Shown here one piece after another: positions 11,158 through 22,441 of a DNA stretch of 64,000 nt. The position numbers were made by a program, and so were the translations under genes. The stretch comes from Argentina anserina (Eukaryota; Streptophyta; Magnoliopsida; Rosales; Rosaceae): NCBI RefSeq assembly GCF_933775445.1, contig NC_065876.1:15562001-15626000 (forward strand). Direction: 5' to 3'. The first letter of the stretch is position 1. Every line of letters starts with the position of its first letter. Below the pieces are notes generated by a model. It ran no database searches. It was not told the DNA's origin and saw nothing but the letters and a program-made list of their open reading frames with translations.

Positions 11158-13523
11158 ATGGAACTTTCTCGAGTTCTGAGATTGCAGAAACTTCAGGTTC
11201 TTTTCTGTCGCCAGCAACAAACCCAACAGCCCACATTTGCAGCACCCGCCAGAAGACCAAGTCAAGTAATAGTCGCAGCTGCCAAAACCAAGAGAAGGCC
11301 ACCCATTGAAGGTGTTAGCGAGGAGCTCAATTTGATCGCCGATCAGAGCCTTGACTTTGCTCCGGCCCGGAGAAGAGTTCGATCCGCGTTTGTTGAGCTG
11401 CAGCAACAACTTGATCACTGCTTGTTTAATGTTGGTCGTCTTTGATTACTTACAAGATATGCTTTTTTTTTTTGTATTCTTGAATATAATTTCCTTATGA
11501 TTTTTACCAATTTCTATTGCTGTTGAATGGGAATGGATTGGTGGATAGTTGGCTCCCCCCGGGATCAGAACAGAGGAGGTAAAGATTGTTCCTTCCGCAA
11601 TTTAAATTAGTAAAGTATGGTAGAATGTGTGTACAGTGTTATTTACTGTAATTGTTTCTGGGTTTCACCTTGTAGTGGTATGAAATAAATTCAAGGGGGC
11701 TTGGAATTTTCTGTAAAAGCTGGAAGCCAAAAGAAGGTGTTCAGATTAAAGGCGTTTTGTGTTTCTGCCATGGGTATGGTGATACTTGCGTTTTCTTCTT
11801 TGAAGGTTTGTTATGTTCTGTCATTTGGATATTCTATTCTGAGTCAAATTCTGGAGCTTTCATGTATGTTCTTGATTTTGGTACATTGTTGTACTTGAGA
11901 GCCATACTTTAAAGGGTTAAACAGAAGGGCTGATATCAGTGATATTTGGATTCTATAGGTATTGCCAAGCAAATTGCTGCGGCTGGGTACGCTGTGTACG
12001 CCATGGACTACCCAGGTTTTGGCCTTTCGGAAGGACTGCACGGTTTTATTCCGAGCTTTGATCAATTAGCCGATGATGTTATTGAACAGTATACAAAGAT
12101 TAAAGGTGTGGCGTCAGTCTTAACTCTTAATGTTTTTGTTATCAAGGGTTGCACATCACCTTCTGTACTGAATAATTGCTTGAAATTGGATTGACAGAAA
12201 AACCAGAGTTGAAAGAGTTGCCGCACTTCATATTGGGGCAGTCTATGGGTGGAGCTGTTACTCTCAAAGTTCACTTCAAGCAACCATATGCTTGGGATGG
12301 CATAGTTCTTGTGGCTCCAATGTGTAAAGTAAGTCCATCCTTGATCCTATATATACATCTATTGAACTACATTTAACATTCATTGACTTCAACTTCAGTT
12401 TCTTCCTATATGATACTTCATTAATTTCTGTCTCATTGGTTCAGCTATATGGTTTTCTTGAGATAGCTCCAACTTGAGCGAATTGAAACTTGTAGGTTTC
12501 TGCTATTAGTTAGCTGTGTAAGTAGTAGTGGTGCTAACTATTTACCTCTTACATGGACAATCTTGATAAGTATTAGTCTTGTGAATGTCTCTAGCTTTGG
12601 TCAAGTGAAGTTAATTTTACCCTGTCTAACACGAGGTGCATGGTAAGATGGTAAAATATGTCTGTAATGGTGAGAATATAGTGGTCATTCATCGAATAAT
12701 TAGTAAAATTACAGAAGCCTAACAGACGAGCAGCTCCGCAGAAGATGACATTGATTTCTTGTCTGCAGACTTTGCGTAACAAGTTGAGTCCAGAAGCTGC
12801 AAGACCTAATTTTGTGTGTAGACCAATATACTTCAGAATATAATTTTTTTATCTGACATTGAGTTACTGAAGATTGCAGAGGATGTAGCACCTCCACCAG
12901 CGGCAGCGAAGCTATTAACTCTTTTGTCCAGAGTTGTCCCAAAAGCAAAGCTTGTCCCCCAGAAAGATTTGGCTGAGTTGGCATTCAGAGATGAAAGGAA
13001 GAGAAAACTGGTTAGTTATACTTGGGGGGCAAACTGTTATCTTGTCGAGAACTCAGTATTGAATATTTGAAGATAATCAAGTCAATAATGCATTGCTTAT
13101 TTCTAACAGGCTGTTTACAATGTGACGTGCTACAATGGCCCTGTGCGATTGAAGACTGCTGTGGAACTTCTAAACGCTACTAAGGAGATTGAGATGAAAG
13201 TGAATAAGGTCAGTTTCACTTTGTGATTCCTAAGTTTACTTAGTCAAGCTTTAAAGTAACAAATAAGATGGATTTTAACCAAATGGGATATGCAAATGGC
13301 ACAGGTTTCATCTCCGCTGCTTATTCTTCATGGAGCTGCAGATAAAGTGACTGATCCCTTTGTCAGCCAGTTTCTTTATGAGAAGGCCTCAAGCAAAGAC
13401 AAAACTCTAAAACTCTACCCAGATGGCTTTCATTGCATTCTTGAAGGAGAACCTGATGATAGAATTTTTTCAGTCCTTGAAGATATTATCACCTGGCTTG
13501 ACCACCGGTGTTTGCCCAAGTAG
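11158..13523 (+). CDS. Alpha/beta hydrolase, monoacylglycerol lipase / caffeoylshikimate esterase family
   Basis: Eight exons join in frame into 388 residues: 11158-11430, 11549-11578, 11676-11805, 11959-12105, 12198-12328, 12873-13010, 13110-13208 and 13305-13523, all GT-AG. Exon 2 is only 30 nt (encodes LAPPGIRTEE). The catalytic triad is Ser209 in LGQSMGGA, Asp329 in HGAADKVTD and His359 in DGFHCIL. The oxyanion strand is CFCHGYGDT. The motif MDYPGFGLSEGLHGF is typical of plant MAGL-like proteins. The first ~70 residues are rich in Arg, Gln and Ala and could be a plastid transit peptide. Enzymes of this family hydrolyse monoacylglycerols or caffeoyl esters; the true substrate cannot be told from sequence. 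It resembles Arabidopsis At1g77420 from memory. Confidence 0.93.
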
Positions 13524-15406
13524 ACAAAGTTCTCTTTTCAGTTGGAGTTTATAGAAATGATCTGAGATCAAAGTTCATCCAATGTTTAACTTGTAACTTC
13601 TCGTCTTCTCTTGTATGCAACTGGAAATGCCTTGTCATTTTTGACCCGGCCAAGGATAAATTGGGATTACAATATCATCTTCTTCTCTAAATCTATCCTA
13701 CATCTTTACGTTTGAAAACATTGAGATTCTCACCCCCAATCTTCTCTATTGAAGCATAATAAAAAGACTAATGCAACAAGTATATTTAGGATTTGGATCG
13801 CGGCTTCATTTTCACATCATCTCTAAATATGATGGTAAATCTCTATTCTCATTGGTCCCCAAATTTGTACTCCTAACGATCAAGAGACTCATTAAGCTCG
13901 ACTGTGAACTTCTGAAGCTGGGAGTCTTCATGGTACCCTAACATTAAGAAGAAATTAAAAAGAAAAGAAAAAGAGAGTAAAAGTCTGAAGTGTAAATGTA
14001 AAAAGTTAAAATGAATCTCGAAATATGCCCTTAATCCCTCGGGTATAAAAGCCGTCGCTCTCTGGGTTTCTTCCTTACCCATCAATTGGTTTTTTTACGG
14101 GTAAAGCTTCAATTTCATTTCATGCTCCAAATTCGGAAATAGCGGGTGCTATTATACTCTCAATTTATATTGCATACTGATTATAGCTTCTTCTGAATTT
14201 TGAAGCCTGCTTTGCTATCGGTTTTTGCAGGTCAGAGTTTTGTTTGGAGATTGAAACTTCTGCACAGCTAGAGGAAGGTTCGTCAATTTCCTTTTTGGTA
14301 TTGGATACTCAGCTATACCAAGTTTTGTTGTTGTTGTTGTTTTCTGTAATTTGTTAATTTGTTTTCTCATTGACAGGTTTCATTTGGTTTCTGGTAGGTA
14401 AAGTTTATTTGAAAGAATTCTTGGGTAATTTATTCAACTCAATTCTCATTTAAGATATTTCTAACTTCTTTTCCCTTTGTGATATTATGTTCCACTGTAA
14501 AGAATATATGCAACTTATATGTTTGCTGCATTAGTATTTTCTTCAGTATGAATTAATGAAATTGTGTGAGGTGATAATTAGCTTCATTCAATATGCAATG
14601 GTTAGGTTTCCACGGGAAAGTACTTGGTGATGAGATTAGACTTGATAATATGCCTTATCTGGTCCTGCTTGGATAAGCATGAAACTAATGATATACATGT
14701 GACTTCAACATTGCAATTCGTATGGACTTTTGTAATACATATCAAGCTCCAGAAATTTTTCTACATGGCTGTTGTCTAGGTAAGCTTTTTTCCCCAAATT
14801 GATAAGAAGAAACAACAATGATATAAACTGTGCGTTTTTTTTTTTCTGAAATTGAGTGGATATAAACCAGAATGATATAAACAGTAAACAGGAAATACTT
14901 TGATATATATATATTTTTTTGCACCTTCTTTTCAGTTTTCAGTTTTCACACTTATTTCATACTGTGATTTTCATTCTTTCTTTTGTTTTCTCTTTTTGTT
15001 AAGGTTCGTGTTTTGTTTTACATGGTGTTGGGAAGCATAATTTTCTCATGTTGCATGATAGTCATCAATGTTTGTGTGGCATTGTATCTTCCCTAATTAA
15101 TTTGCGTTACTCTATTTCTATATAGGTTGTGGCTACAGTAAGTTTGTGCATCCTGTTACTGGTTTGGAATCAAACAAGGCAGGATCAAGCAACTGTGCGT
15201 GTGCATTTTGTTGGAGGCATTTCAGATGCAAAGTTGTTGATGTTACTCTGATATGTAATGAACCACTAACCCCTTTTGTATAAATACTACAACATTATAT
15301 TTTGGCTGATCAAACTTCCATCTTTATATTTTGCTCCATTGATTGAATTTTCAGTGGTATTAACCCTGCAGCGGACCGTGGGCTACATGCCTAGTTACTT
15401 AAGAAT
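13524..15406 (+). other. Intergenic region and probable spliced 5' leader of the PPR gene
   Basis: The MAGL-like 3' UTR occupies the first few hundred bases. From about 14080 several good splice-like junctions appear: an acceptor TTTTTGCAG at about 14222-14230, a donor near 14278, an acceptor TTGACAG near 14377 and an acceptor CTATATAG near 15125. This suggests that the PPR mRNA has leader introns. No protein-coding frame was recognised. Confidence 0.4.
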
Positions 15407-16843
15407 ATGATTATCAAGATAAAGAACTGTGGAGAAAAATTGGGTTTTCTCTGTCGAAATTACTGTTCTAGTGAACCATCAAGGCACATTACTGATGATC
15501 CAATCAAAAGAATATGCAAAATCATGATTTCTAGCCCGGCACTCATACTTGATACTGCCCTCGACCAAAGCGGGGTCAGAATTACACCTGAAATAGTAGA
15601 GGATGTTCTCATGAGATTCAAGAATGCCGGGATGGTTGCATACCGCTTCTTTGAGTGGGCAGGGAAGCAGAGGAACTACACACACAGTGTTAAGGCGTAC
15701 CATGCTATGATTGATTCTTTGGCCAAGATAAGACAGTACAAGATCATGTGGGAGCTTGTGAACTCAATGAGGGCCCAAAAGATGCAGAATATGGAGACAT
15801 TTGGTATAATTATGAGGAAGTATGCCAGGGCGCAGAAGGTAGAGGAAGCGCTTTATACTTTTAATGTTATGGAAAAGTATGATTGTGCTCCGAATTTGGC
15901 GGCATTCAACAGCCTGCTGAGTGCTTTATGCAAATCCAAAAATGTGAGGAAGGCTCAAGAGATTTTTGATAAAATGAAGGACCGCTTTCAGCCAGACTCA
16001 AAGACATATAGTATATTGATTGATGGTTGGGGGAAGGATCCGAATTTGCCCAAGGCAAGGGAGGTCTTTAGAGAAATGGTTGATGCCGGCTGTAATCCTG
16101 ATATAGTGACTTACGGTATCATGGTTGATGTTCTATGTAAAGCGGGAAGGGTGGACGAAGCCATTGAGATTGTTCGGGGCATGGATGATAGTGGTTGTAT
16201 GCCTACATCTTATATCTATAGTGTTTTGGTGCATACGTATGGGGTGGAGGATAGGATTGAAGATTCTGTTGAAACATTCTTGGAAATGGAAAGAAATGGA
16301 ATCAAGGCTGATGTAGCCGTCTATAATGCTTTGATTGGTGCTTTTTGTAAGGTTAACAAGTTCAAGAATGTGCACAGGGTCTTAAATGATATGAATTATA
16401 AAGGTGTTGCACCCAATTCAAGGACATGCAATATCATCTTAAACAGCTTGATTGACCGTGGAGAAACTGATGAGGCATTTGGTGTCTTCCGTAAAATGAT
16501 CCAAGTATGTGATCCAGATGCAGATACGTATACAATGATGATAAAAATGTTATGCGGGAGAAATAAATTGAAAATGGCTCGCAAAGTGTGGACATACATG
16601 AAGTTGAAACAGTTTATCCCCAGTATGCATACATATTCAGTCCTTATAAATGGATTGTGTGAAAACGGTGATGCTTCAAAGGCTTGTGTCTTACTGGAAG
16701 AGATGATAGAGAAGGGAATTCGGCCATCAGGTGTGACGTTTGGGAGATTAAGACAGTTGCTTATAAAAGAAGGAAGAGAAGATGTACTAAAATTTCTTCA
16801 AGAGAAAATCAATCTCCTGGTCAAAGAGCCATCTTTTGATTAA
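15407..16843 (+). CDS. P-class pentatricopeptide repeat protein, probably mitochondrial
   Basis: A single uninterrupted frame of 478 codons. From about residue 95 to 445 it contains about ten 34-35-residue PPR motifs, each with the pattern TYSxLIDGxxKxxxxxxAxxxFxxM and ending in a Pro/Asp-type turn (for example KTYSILIDGWG, IVTYGIMVDVLCKAGR, HTYSVLINGLCENG). No E, E+ or DYW tail is present, so it belongs to the P class, which usually stabilises, splices or helps translate organellar RNA. The N-terminus (IKIKNCGEKLGFLCRNYCSS) is basic and lacks acids early, fitting a mitochondrial presequence. Absence of introns is normal for plant PPR genes. It resembles Arabidopsis At1g77360 from memory. The RNA target is unknown. 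Confidence 0.95.
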   Translation: MIIKIKNCGEKLGFLCRNYCSSEPSRHITDDPIKRICKIMISSPALILDTALDQSGVRITPEIVEDVLMRFKNAGMVAYRFFEWAGKQRNYTHSVKAYHAMIDSLAKIRQYKIMWELVNSMRAQKMQNMETFGIIMRKYARAQKVEEALYTFNVMEKYDCAPNLAAFNSLLSALCKSKNVRKAQEIFDKMKDRFQPDSKTYSILIDGWGKDPNLPKAREVFREMVDAGCNPDIVTYGIMVDVLCKAGRVDEAIEIVRGMDDSGCMPTSYIYSVLVHTYGVEDRIEDSVETFLEMERNGIKADVAVYNALIGAFCKVNKFKNVHRVLNDMNYKGVAPNSRTCNIILNSLIDRGETDEAFGVFRKMIQVCDPDADTYTMMIKMLCGRNKLKMARKVWTYMKLKQFIPSMHTYSVLINGLCENGDASKACVLLEEMIEKGIRPSGVTFGRLRQLLIKEGREDVLKFLQEKINLLVKEPSFD

Positions 16844-18900
16844 GGAGTCAGACTGGCAACTGAGAAACATGTGCTGTTTGGATTCTTAATGTATATTCCT
16901 GTTGGTGCTGCTTGCTTACAGGAAAAAGACTCAGCTTTTGCAGGTCAGATACTTTCCAGTTTTTATGTTCAAATCAAATACTTATCAGCTTGCATTTTCA
17001 TGCTGTTTGTTGAGAAACTAGATTGCCGTAGGGTTTTGTAGAATCAGATGTTGCTGAGATGATACAGTTGTCCTTATTAACAGCACATATTTTCTGGCAA
17101 ATCCCTGTTCACAACATTTCAGTTAGTTTGCAAACAATGGTCCATAACAGCAGATCATTATCAGGCATGAGTGTCATTGAAGTTATTACTGCCCATATGT
17201 TCCATACTTCTACTAGTCTTATGTCTAGTTTAGTTTTTTTATAACTGGACTGGCAGCGGAAACCAAGTTGTTTCAACATATATGAACATCAAAATGTTAT
17301 TTGCTGGACTACAGAAAGCTATCTTTTGTTTTAGATAATGTAAACAAGAGAAAATGCTACTATGACATCCAATAGTAAGTGATTTTATCAATTACAACAT
17401 TTAACTGGATTAGCGGCATTGAGCTGCTGGTCATTTGGCTGTGGTTTCCACAGAAGCTGAACCAAAAGCAAAGGGTATGACACCGAATGACTTTGTACAG
17501 ATGAATCAAAAGTGACACGGGCTTACTTGTATGTGTGCTTACTTATACAAGTACATGGAGGAAGGAGCTGAAGATGTGGGACTGTTGGATTACATAAGGA
17601 ATTAAAGACTTGCAAAAGGCTTGCGAGGAAGTGTATGCTGTCATGGTGATGCTGTCCCGCCTCTCCGTTTATAAACCAAGGTAGCTGTAGAATTTTTTGG
17701 AGCTAAATTTTTTGTTCCAACTGAAGAAAAGAAAAGCCTGACTATTGACCAAGTAGCAATCCTGCTATATGAGGATGAAGGTGCATGTGCCTCAAGTTAT
17801 TCTTAGGGATTCTATGTGGTTATGGTTGTAAGTACATGTATTTATTTTCTCATGAACTAGCTGGGGTGTTGAATATAAAGGCAATGTGGGTTAGCTGGTG
17901 AAAACTGAATCAAACAATTTTACTATTTTATAAATTGAATTTCAGTGTCAACTAATTGATTTCAAAACACAGAACTTAGCATTCTGCGCAATCAATACTC
18001 GGTTGTGCATAGATTCAATGTTAATAACTTAGCCCATTGTTTCCCTGATACTCGTGAAAAAAGAGAGCCATTTTTGCTTGCTAAATCTCTGCAATGGACA
18101 TTAGTGCATGTGGTTCTTGAAAATAGTACATGCTTGTCGGGTTTAAGTCCAGGTTTTTTGTTTCATGGAAAGTTCAATTTCAGGCTAGCATGTCAGAATG
18201 AATATGAACAGGCTTTTTCTAATTTTAAATGTCAGTTGAGATGCTAGTGGCAACAGCGGGAATTACAACTCCACACTGAAGACTTCAGTGTTGTTCATGC
18301 ATGTCCGAAATGATGAAAAATCAAACTCCGAGGAATATATTTTTTACGGAGAATGTGTACGTTATGGCTTATGGAAGGTGGAAATTCATATATGAATGTG
18401 TACGCTTTACCCTGCAACATACTCAAATTTCCGTGATTAATGGAAAACTGACTTAGGAATGCGCTATCTTCTATAGTGTAATTATTGCGGTCGAAGCTTA
18501 GGAATGAGCTCTCGGCATGTTCAACGCAGCTCTAACATATATTCTATAGCAGCCTTGATCTCGATCTGTTTCATACATTCCGAGGCTACACGTATCGCTT
18601 CATTCGCTTGTAGTTAAAGGCAATCCTTGCACCCTATATACCACGTACCTTTCAGAGATCCTTTGTATTTAGAGGAAGAACTTAGTTGACTGCTTCTCGC
18701 ACGAATAGATCGGATGGAAAGGCAGGTCGGCACAGGAGGTAAGTTTCGATCTCCCATGCACCACTTTCTCTATTGTGACCCTGAAAAGAATGAGGGCAAT
18801 AATTCAGTCCTTATAATTTCATTACTTCATGATCAAGAAACAGAGTAAATATCAATAATACCCTGGTACGTAAGTCGGTATTGCACCAACTCGGTTCCTT
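16844..18900. other. Intergenic, 3' UTR of PPR and NAC promoter side
   Basis: No coding frame longer than about 80 codons and no family resemblance. The first part is the PPR 3' UTR. The stretch 17440-17830 has a mildly gene-like look (less AT-rich, short open pieces) but every frame is broken and I recognise nothing. Confidence 0.5.
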
Positions 18901-18906
18901 GCTTTC

Positions 18907-18914
18907 TATAAATT
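18907..18914 (+). promoter_or_regulatory. TATA box of the intact NAC gene
   Basis: The sequence TATAAATT is followed 20-40 bases later by the start of a CT-rich leader, about 210 bases before the NAC start codon. The pseudogene copy has the same arrangement (TATAAATT at 26966). Confidence 0.6.
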
Positions 18915-19122
18915 CATTAGGGTTAGCGACCAACATTAGTTTCTAAAATACACTAGCTGCACTCTTCTACTTGATCATCATCTTTCCTCTCGATCAAAAC
19001 CCTACTTATCTTATTACGCCCCACTCTCTTTAATCGATTCATCAAAACCTACTCATCTTCTTTCCCTCGACGATTCTAGCTTTCTTTCTGAAACCAAGAA
19101 AAGAAAGATCGAAAACCTTATC

Positions 19123-20514
19123 ATGGAGGAGATCAGAGGCAATCAACTTATTCCTGGCCAGAGGTTCTGCCCTATGGACGACGAGTTAGTTCTCTTCTAC
19201 CTGAAGCCGATGTTGTGTGGGGAGAACGTGCCCGGCAGAAACCAAGTGGTGTTCGATTGCGACCTCTACGGTCAGCAAGAACCTTGGGAGATATGGGAGT
19301 CCTTCAAATCCAAAAGACCACACGACTTGAGGCTTCACAAGGACATTTACTTTTTCACCCGACACAAGAAGATGAGTTCCACGGACAAGCGCATTCGCCG
19401 GAACGTGGGAAGTGGCACCTGGCATAGTGACTCCGGCAAGCCGGTAAGATCTGTTGAAACTGGTGCTGTTGTTGGATTGAAGAAAAGATTAACTTACAAG
19501 AACGAAGAGTCGGTGCAGGACGGCTGTTGGATCTTGCATGAATTCTTTCTTGATCGATCACTAAAGGGCAAGAAACAGATGGTCAAAAACTATGTTCTTT
19601 GCCTTTTGCGAAAGAATGGCGAACCGAAAACCAAGATCGGCAAGAAGAGAAAACAACGTGAAGAGAAACAGTTTCTTGAAGAAAATTCTGCCTGTGATGA
19701 TGGAGAAATCTCGGGCGGGGAGCAAGAAGTGTTGCTTGACACGCAAGCCAAGAAACGACGAACCGTACCATCTATTGATGATGCACCAGAAACATCAGAA
19801 GATGATGATGGAGCATTCGTAGCTGATCATGAAGAGTCTTTGGATTGCATTGAAGTTGAAAATGCACCCTCTTCAGAAGCACCACAGACAATACCATTAG
19901 AAGATGATGATGCGGCGTTCGTAGCTGATCTTGAGGAGTCTTTGGAATGCGTTGAAGATGAAAATGCACCCTCTTCAAAAGCAATTTACTTTCAAGGTGG
20001 GAATAGTGGTGAGCAACCATTAGCAGCCAATCATGGGATATCTAATATGCTGCCGGAGGAAGATTTTCTCTTGGAGATGGAGGAATTTCTTCTTAATGGT
20101 GTGAGTAGTGATATAAATGTGGATGCGGCCTTTGATGGCAGCAGTAATGGTTGTGGAGGACTGATTGGCTTTGAGGATGGTGTATGCATGCCTGAGTCTT
20201 TGGTGGAGGTACCAGCGTATGAGAAACATAAGCATACTGATGAAGATTTGTCAGATTGGTTGGGGTTAATCGATTTCAGTCCTGAGGCGAATGAGTTTCT
20301 TTGCAATGAAACGCAGCCAGCACCACTAGAAGTTGAAGCCTCATGTGAAGTTTATGTGCGTGGAGGGAACGACTCCGGTGACGCTATGGTTGGTGAAGAC
20401 TGGCTTATGGCTTTTATGGAAGGTCAAGAGAATGAACAGATGCAGAACACCATGGAAGTTGGAGAATGGAATTCTGCTGCTTATGTAGATTTTGGCTATA
20501 ATTTGACATTTTAG
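19123..20514 (+). CDS. Divergent NAC-domain transcription factor, intronless
   Basis: One frame of 463 codons. All five NAC subdomains can be followed. A: PGQRFCPMDDELVLFYLKP. B: VVFDCDLYGQQEPWEIWE. C: DIYFFTRHKKMSSTDKRIRR, then GTWHSDSGKPVRS. D: VVGLKKRLTYKNEESVQDGC, then WILHEFFLD. E: MVKNYVLCLLRKNG. Subdomain C is unusual: the WKATG core that touches DNA in canonical NACs reads GTWHSDSG here. NAC genes normally have introns inside the domain; this one has none. The C-terminal half is acidic (probable activation region) and contains a 34-residue duplication (residues ~225-292). It ends in FGYNLTF with no membrane anchor. Partial copies lie at 27.2-29.5 kb and 41.3 kb. Target genes are unknown. 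Confidence 0.9.
   Translation: MEEIRGNQLIPGQRFCPMDDELVLFYLKPMLCGENVPGRNQVVFDCDLYGQQEPWEIWESFKSKRPHDLRLHKDIYFFTRHKKMSSTDKRIRRNVGSGTWHSDSGKPVRSVETGAVVGLKKRLTYKNEESVQDGCWILHEFFLDRSLKGKKQMVKNYVLCLLRKNGEPKTKIGKKRKQREEKQFLEENSACDDGEISGGEQEVLLDTQAKKRRTVPSIDDAPETSEDDDGAFVADHEESLDCIEVENAPSSEAPQTIPLEDDDAAFVADLEESLECVEDENAPSSKAIYFQGGNSGEQPLAANHGISNMLPEEDFLLEMEEFLLNGVSSDINVDAAFDGSSNGCGGLIGFEDGVCMPESLVEVPAYEKHKHTDEDLSDWLGLIDFSPEANEFLCNETQPAPLEVEASCEVYVRGGNDSGDAMVGEDWLMAFMEGQENEQMQNTMEVGEWNSAAYVDFGYNLTF
19797..19998 (+). repeat. 102-bp tandem duplication inside the NAC coding region
   Basis: The phrase EDDDGAFVADHEESLDC recurs as EDDDAAFVADLEESLEC exactly 34 residues later, followed both times by ENAPSS. 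The DNA word TTCGTAGCTGATC recurs at a spacing of 102 bases. The length is a multiple of three, so the frame is kept. Confidence 0.9.
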
Positions 20515-22441
20515 TTTATAATTTTCTCTGTTTAAGAGAATTGAATCATGTAAACTTGATGGGGTTCAGGCTTAAGTCCCCCCGTTGTATATTCAACTTA
20601 TGAAAATATGGGTGTGAGGGCCAAACCCCCCAGCTAGACTGGGTTCCAGCCCTCGTTCAAAACTGTCCTTGGCATAAATTTACTAGTCTTGAGGATAAAA
20701 CTGAATTTATACTAGTGTGTGAAACAAATTATACATGATATGATTCTTCCCATTCTCGATTATTTTGGCTATTCCCTCAAACTACAGTCTCCTCTGCATC
20801 ATCGATATGAAACAGAAAATGCCCAACACTTGCATCCACACAAGCGAAAATGATATATATACATGCAGGATTAAAGAATTTCTTCCCTGATTCTAGTGAG
20901 ACCTGATTGTATCCAACTGCCCTTATTTCCAGCCAGTATGAGATTGTACAGATTCCAACATTGCGATGTAGGAGAACAAATTGCGAGGAGAGCTTGATAG
21001 CTGATCCCTGTGAAGCATCCCATTTGAATTTTTTCCGTGTTGGTTGGATCGTTCAGAAGAAAAGCTTTGTCTCAACCAAAGCAGGTAACATGACATAACA
21101 TGCCCCTAACATTCGTGTAACTCATTAGAACCAAAGTTCTGAGTAGCAGCTCTAAGTGTTAAAGAAATAATGAGCTACCATTGCGTACCGAAAAATACAT
21201 TTATGTGACCACTGGTGGTCCTCTTCAACATGCCTGAAGCTCCTTAGATGCCAATTTCGCAGCAAATTTATGAACTTTATGAATGCAACCATTTGTGAAG
21301 GAATGTGCTACTTTCTCTTCGTTTTTATAAAATGGCAGATAAAAAGACAACAGATCGAGTAATAGCTAAGAAAATTTTAAATGATATCTTGGCTTCATAA
21401 ATGGGATGGTTAAGCATCAGTGTTTACTGTTGTTCACAACAGCTCTTACAAGTATTTATTTGGCTTCCTCGTGTTTCTCTTTCAGCATATTGCATATCTG
21501 CAAAGGAAAGAGAGACCATTATACCACATAATTGCTTATATTACAGTACTACACACTGGATTAATGATCCCTGCATAAACATTAAGAATGATACCATACA
21601 TAACTGCAAAGAGTTATTGCAATGTGAATGTGTAAAGAGCATATCTATAGATGCGTATATTTTCTCCCCATATCATTAGCTAATACATACAAGCCACAGT
21701 TGTGATCAATATGCCTTTAAAAGACATAACTGATGGTCACCTGAACCCTGCAACAAATTAACAGATGGTCAGAAAGCTTATGACAATTATGTACATTTAA
21801 GTGCACAAAACAGAACGAATTGTCTGTGCTTGAAGAAGATGAGCAGTCTCATCTTTCAAGGGTAGCATCATCTGAAAGCCCCCCATTTTCAATAAAATGA
21901 AAGTTTAAGAGTAAGTATAAAAATATATGGCAGTCTAAATGTCTAATATCCATTGGAAGAAACTAAGGCTCAATAATATAAAGACTCATTAAAGTAGGTG
22001 GAAAATAAAATAAAATCTGTCTTAAATAAAACTGAACCGTAAAAAAGTCATAGGTGATACTGAAAGACCTGCATATACAGAACTACAGAAGTCCCACTTC
22101 AAACAGTAACAGCAGTGTAAGATCGAAAAGGACCATATTAAGATCGACTGATCTACTGATTTTTTTTCTTTTCTTTTTAACATTTTACCTTTCAGTTATT
22201 ACCGGTCTGACTTTTCTTTCTTCATGAACTAACACCGGTCTACTGAGCAATTTTGTTCCATGTTGTGCATCATTAGTAGTAACACTCTCCCTGTCAAAGG
22301 TAAATGAAACAGTTTATAGATTAAATATTAACTACTGCAACTGTTATGGGAGAGCATTACTTACCCTCTCTCAATTACAGGGTGTTGATACATCATACAT
22401 GGAACCAATTTTGTTGTTTCCAGACAGAGACTTGGCTCCAG
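20515..22441. other. Intergenic, nothing recognised
   Basis: NAC 3' UTR followed by AT-rich sequence with only short frames. Some pieces (20570-20660, C-rich) look like transposon debris but have no identifiable ends. Confidence 0.5.

Noticed and set aside
19186..20306. Minus-strand frames across the NAC gene
   Set aside because: They are antisense shadows of the strong plus-strand NAC frame.
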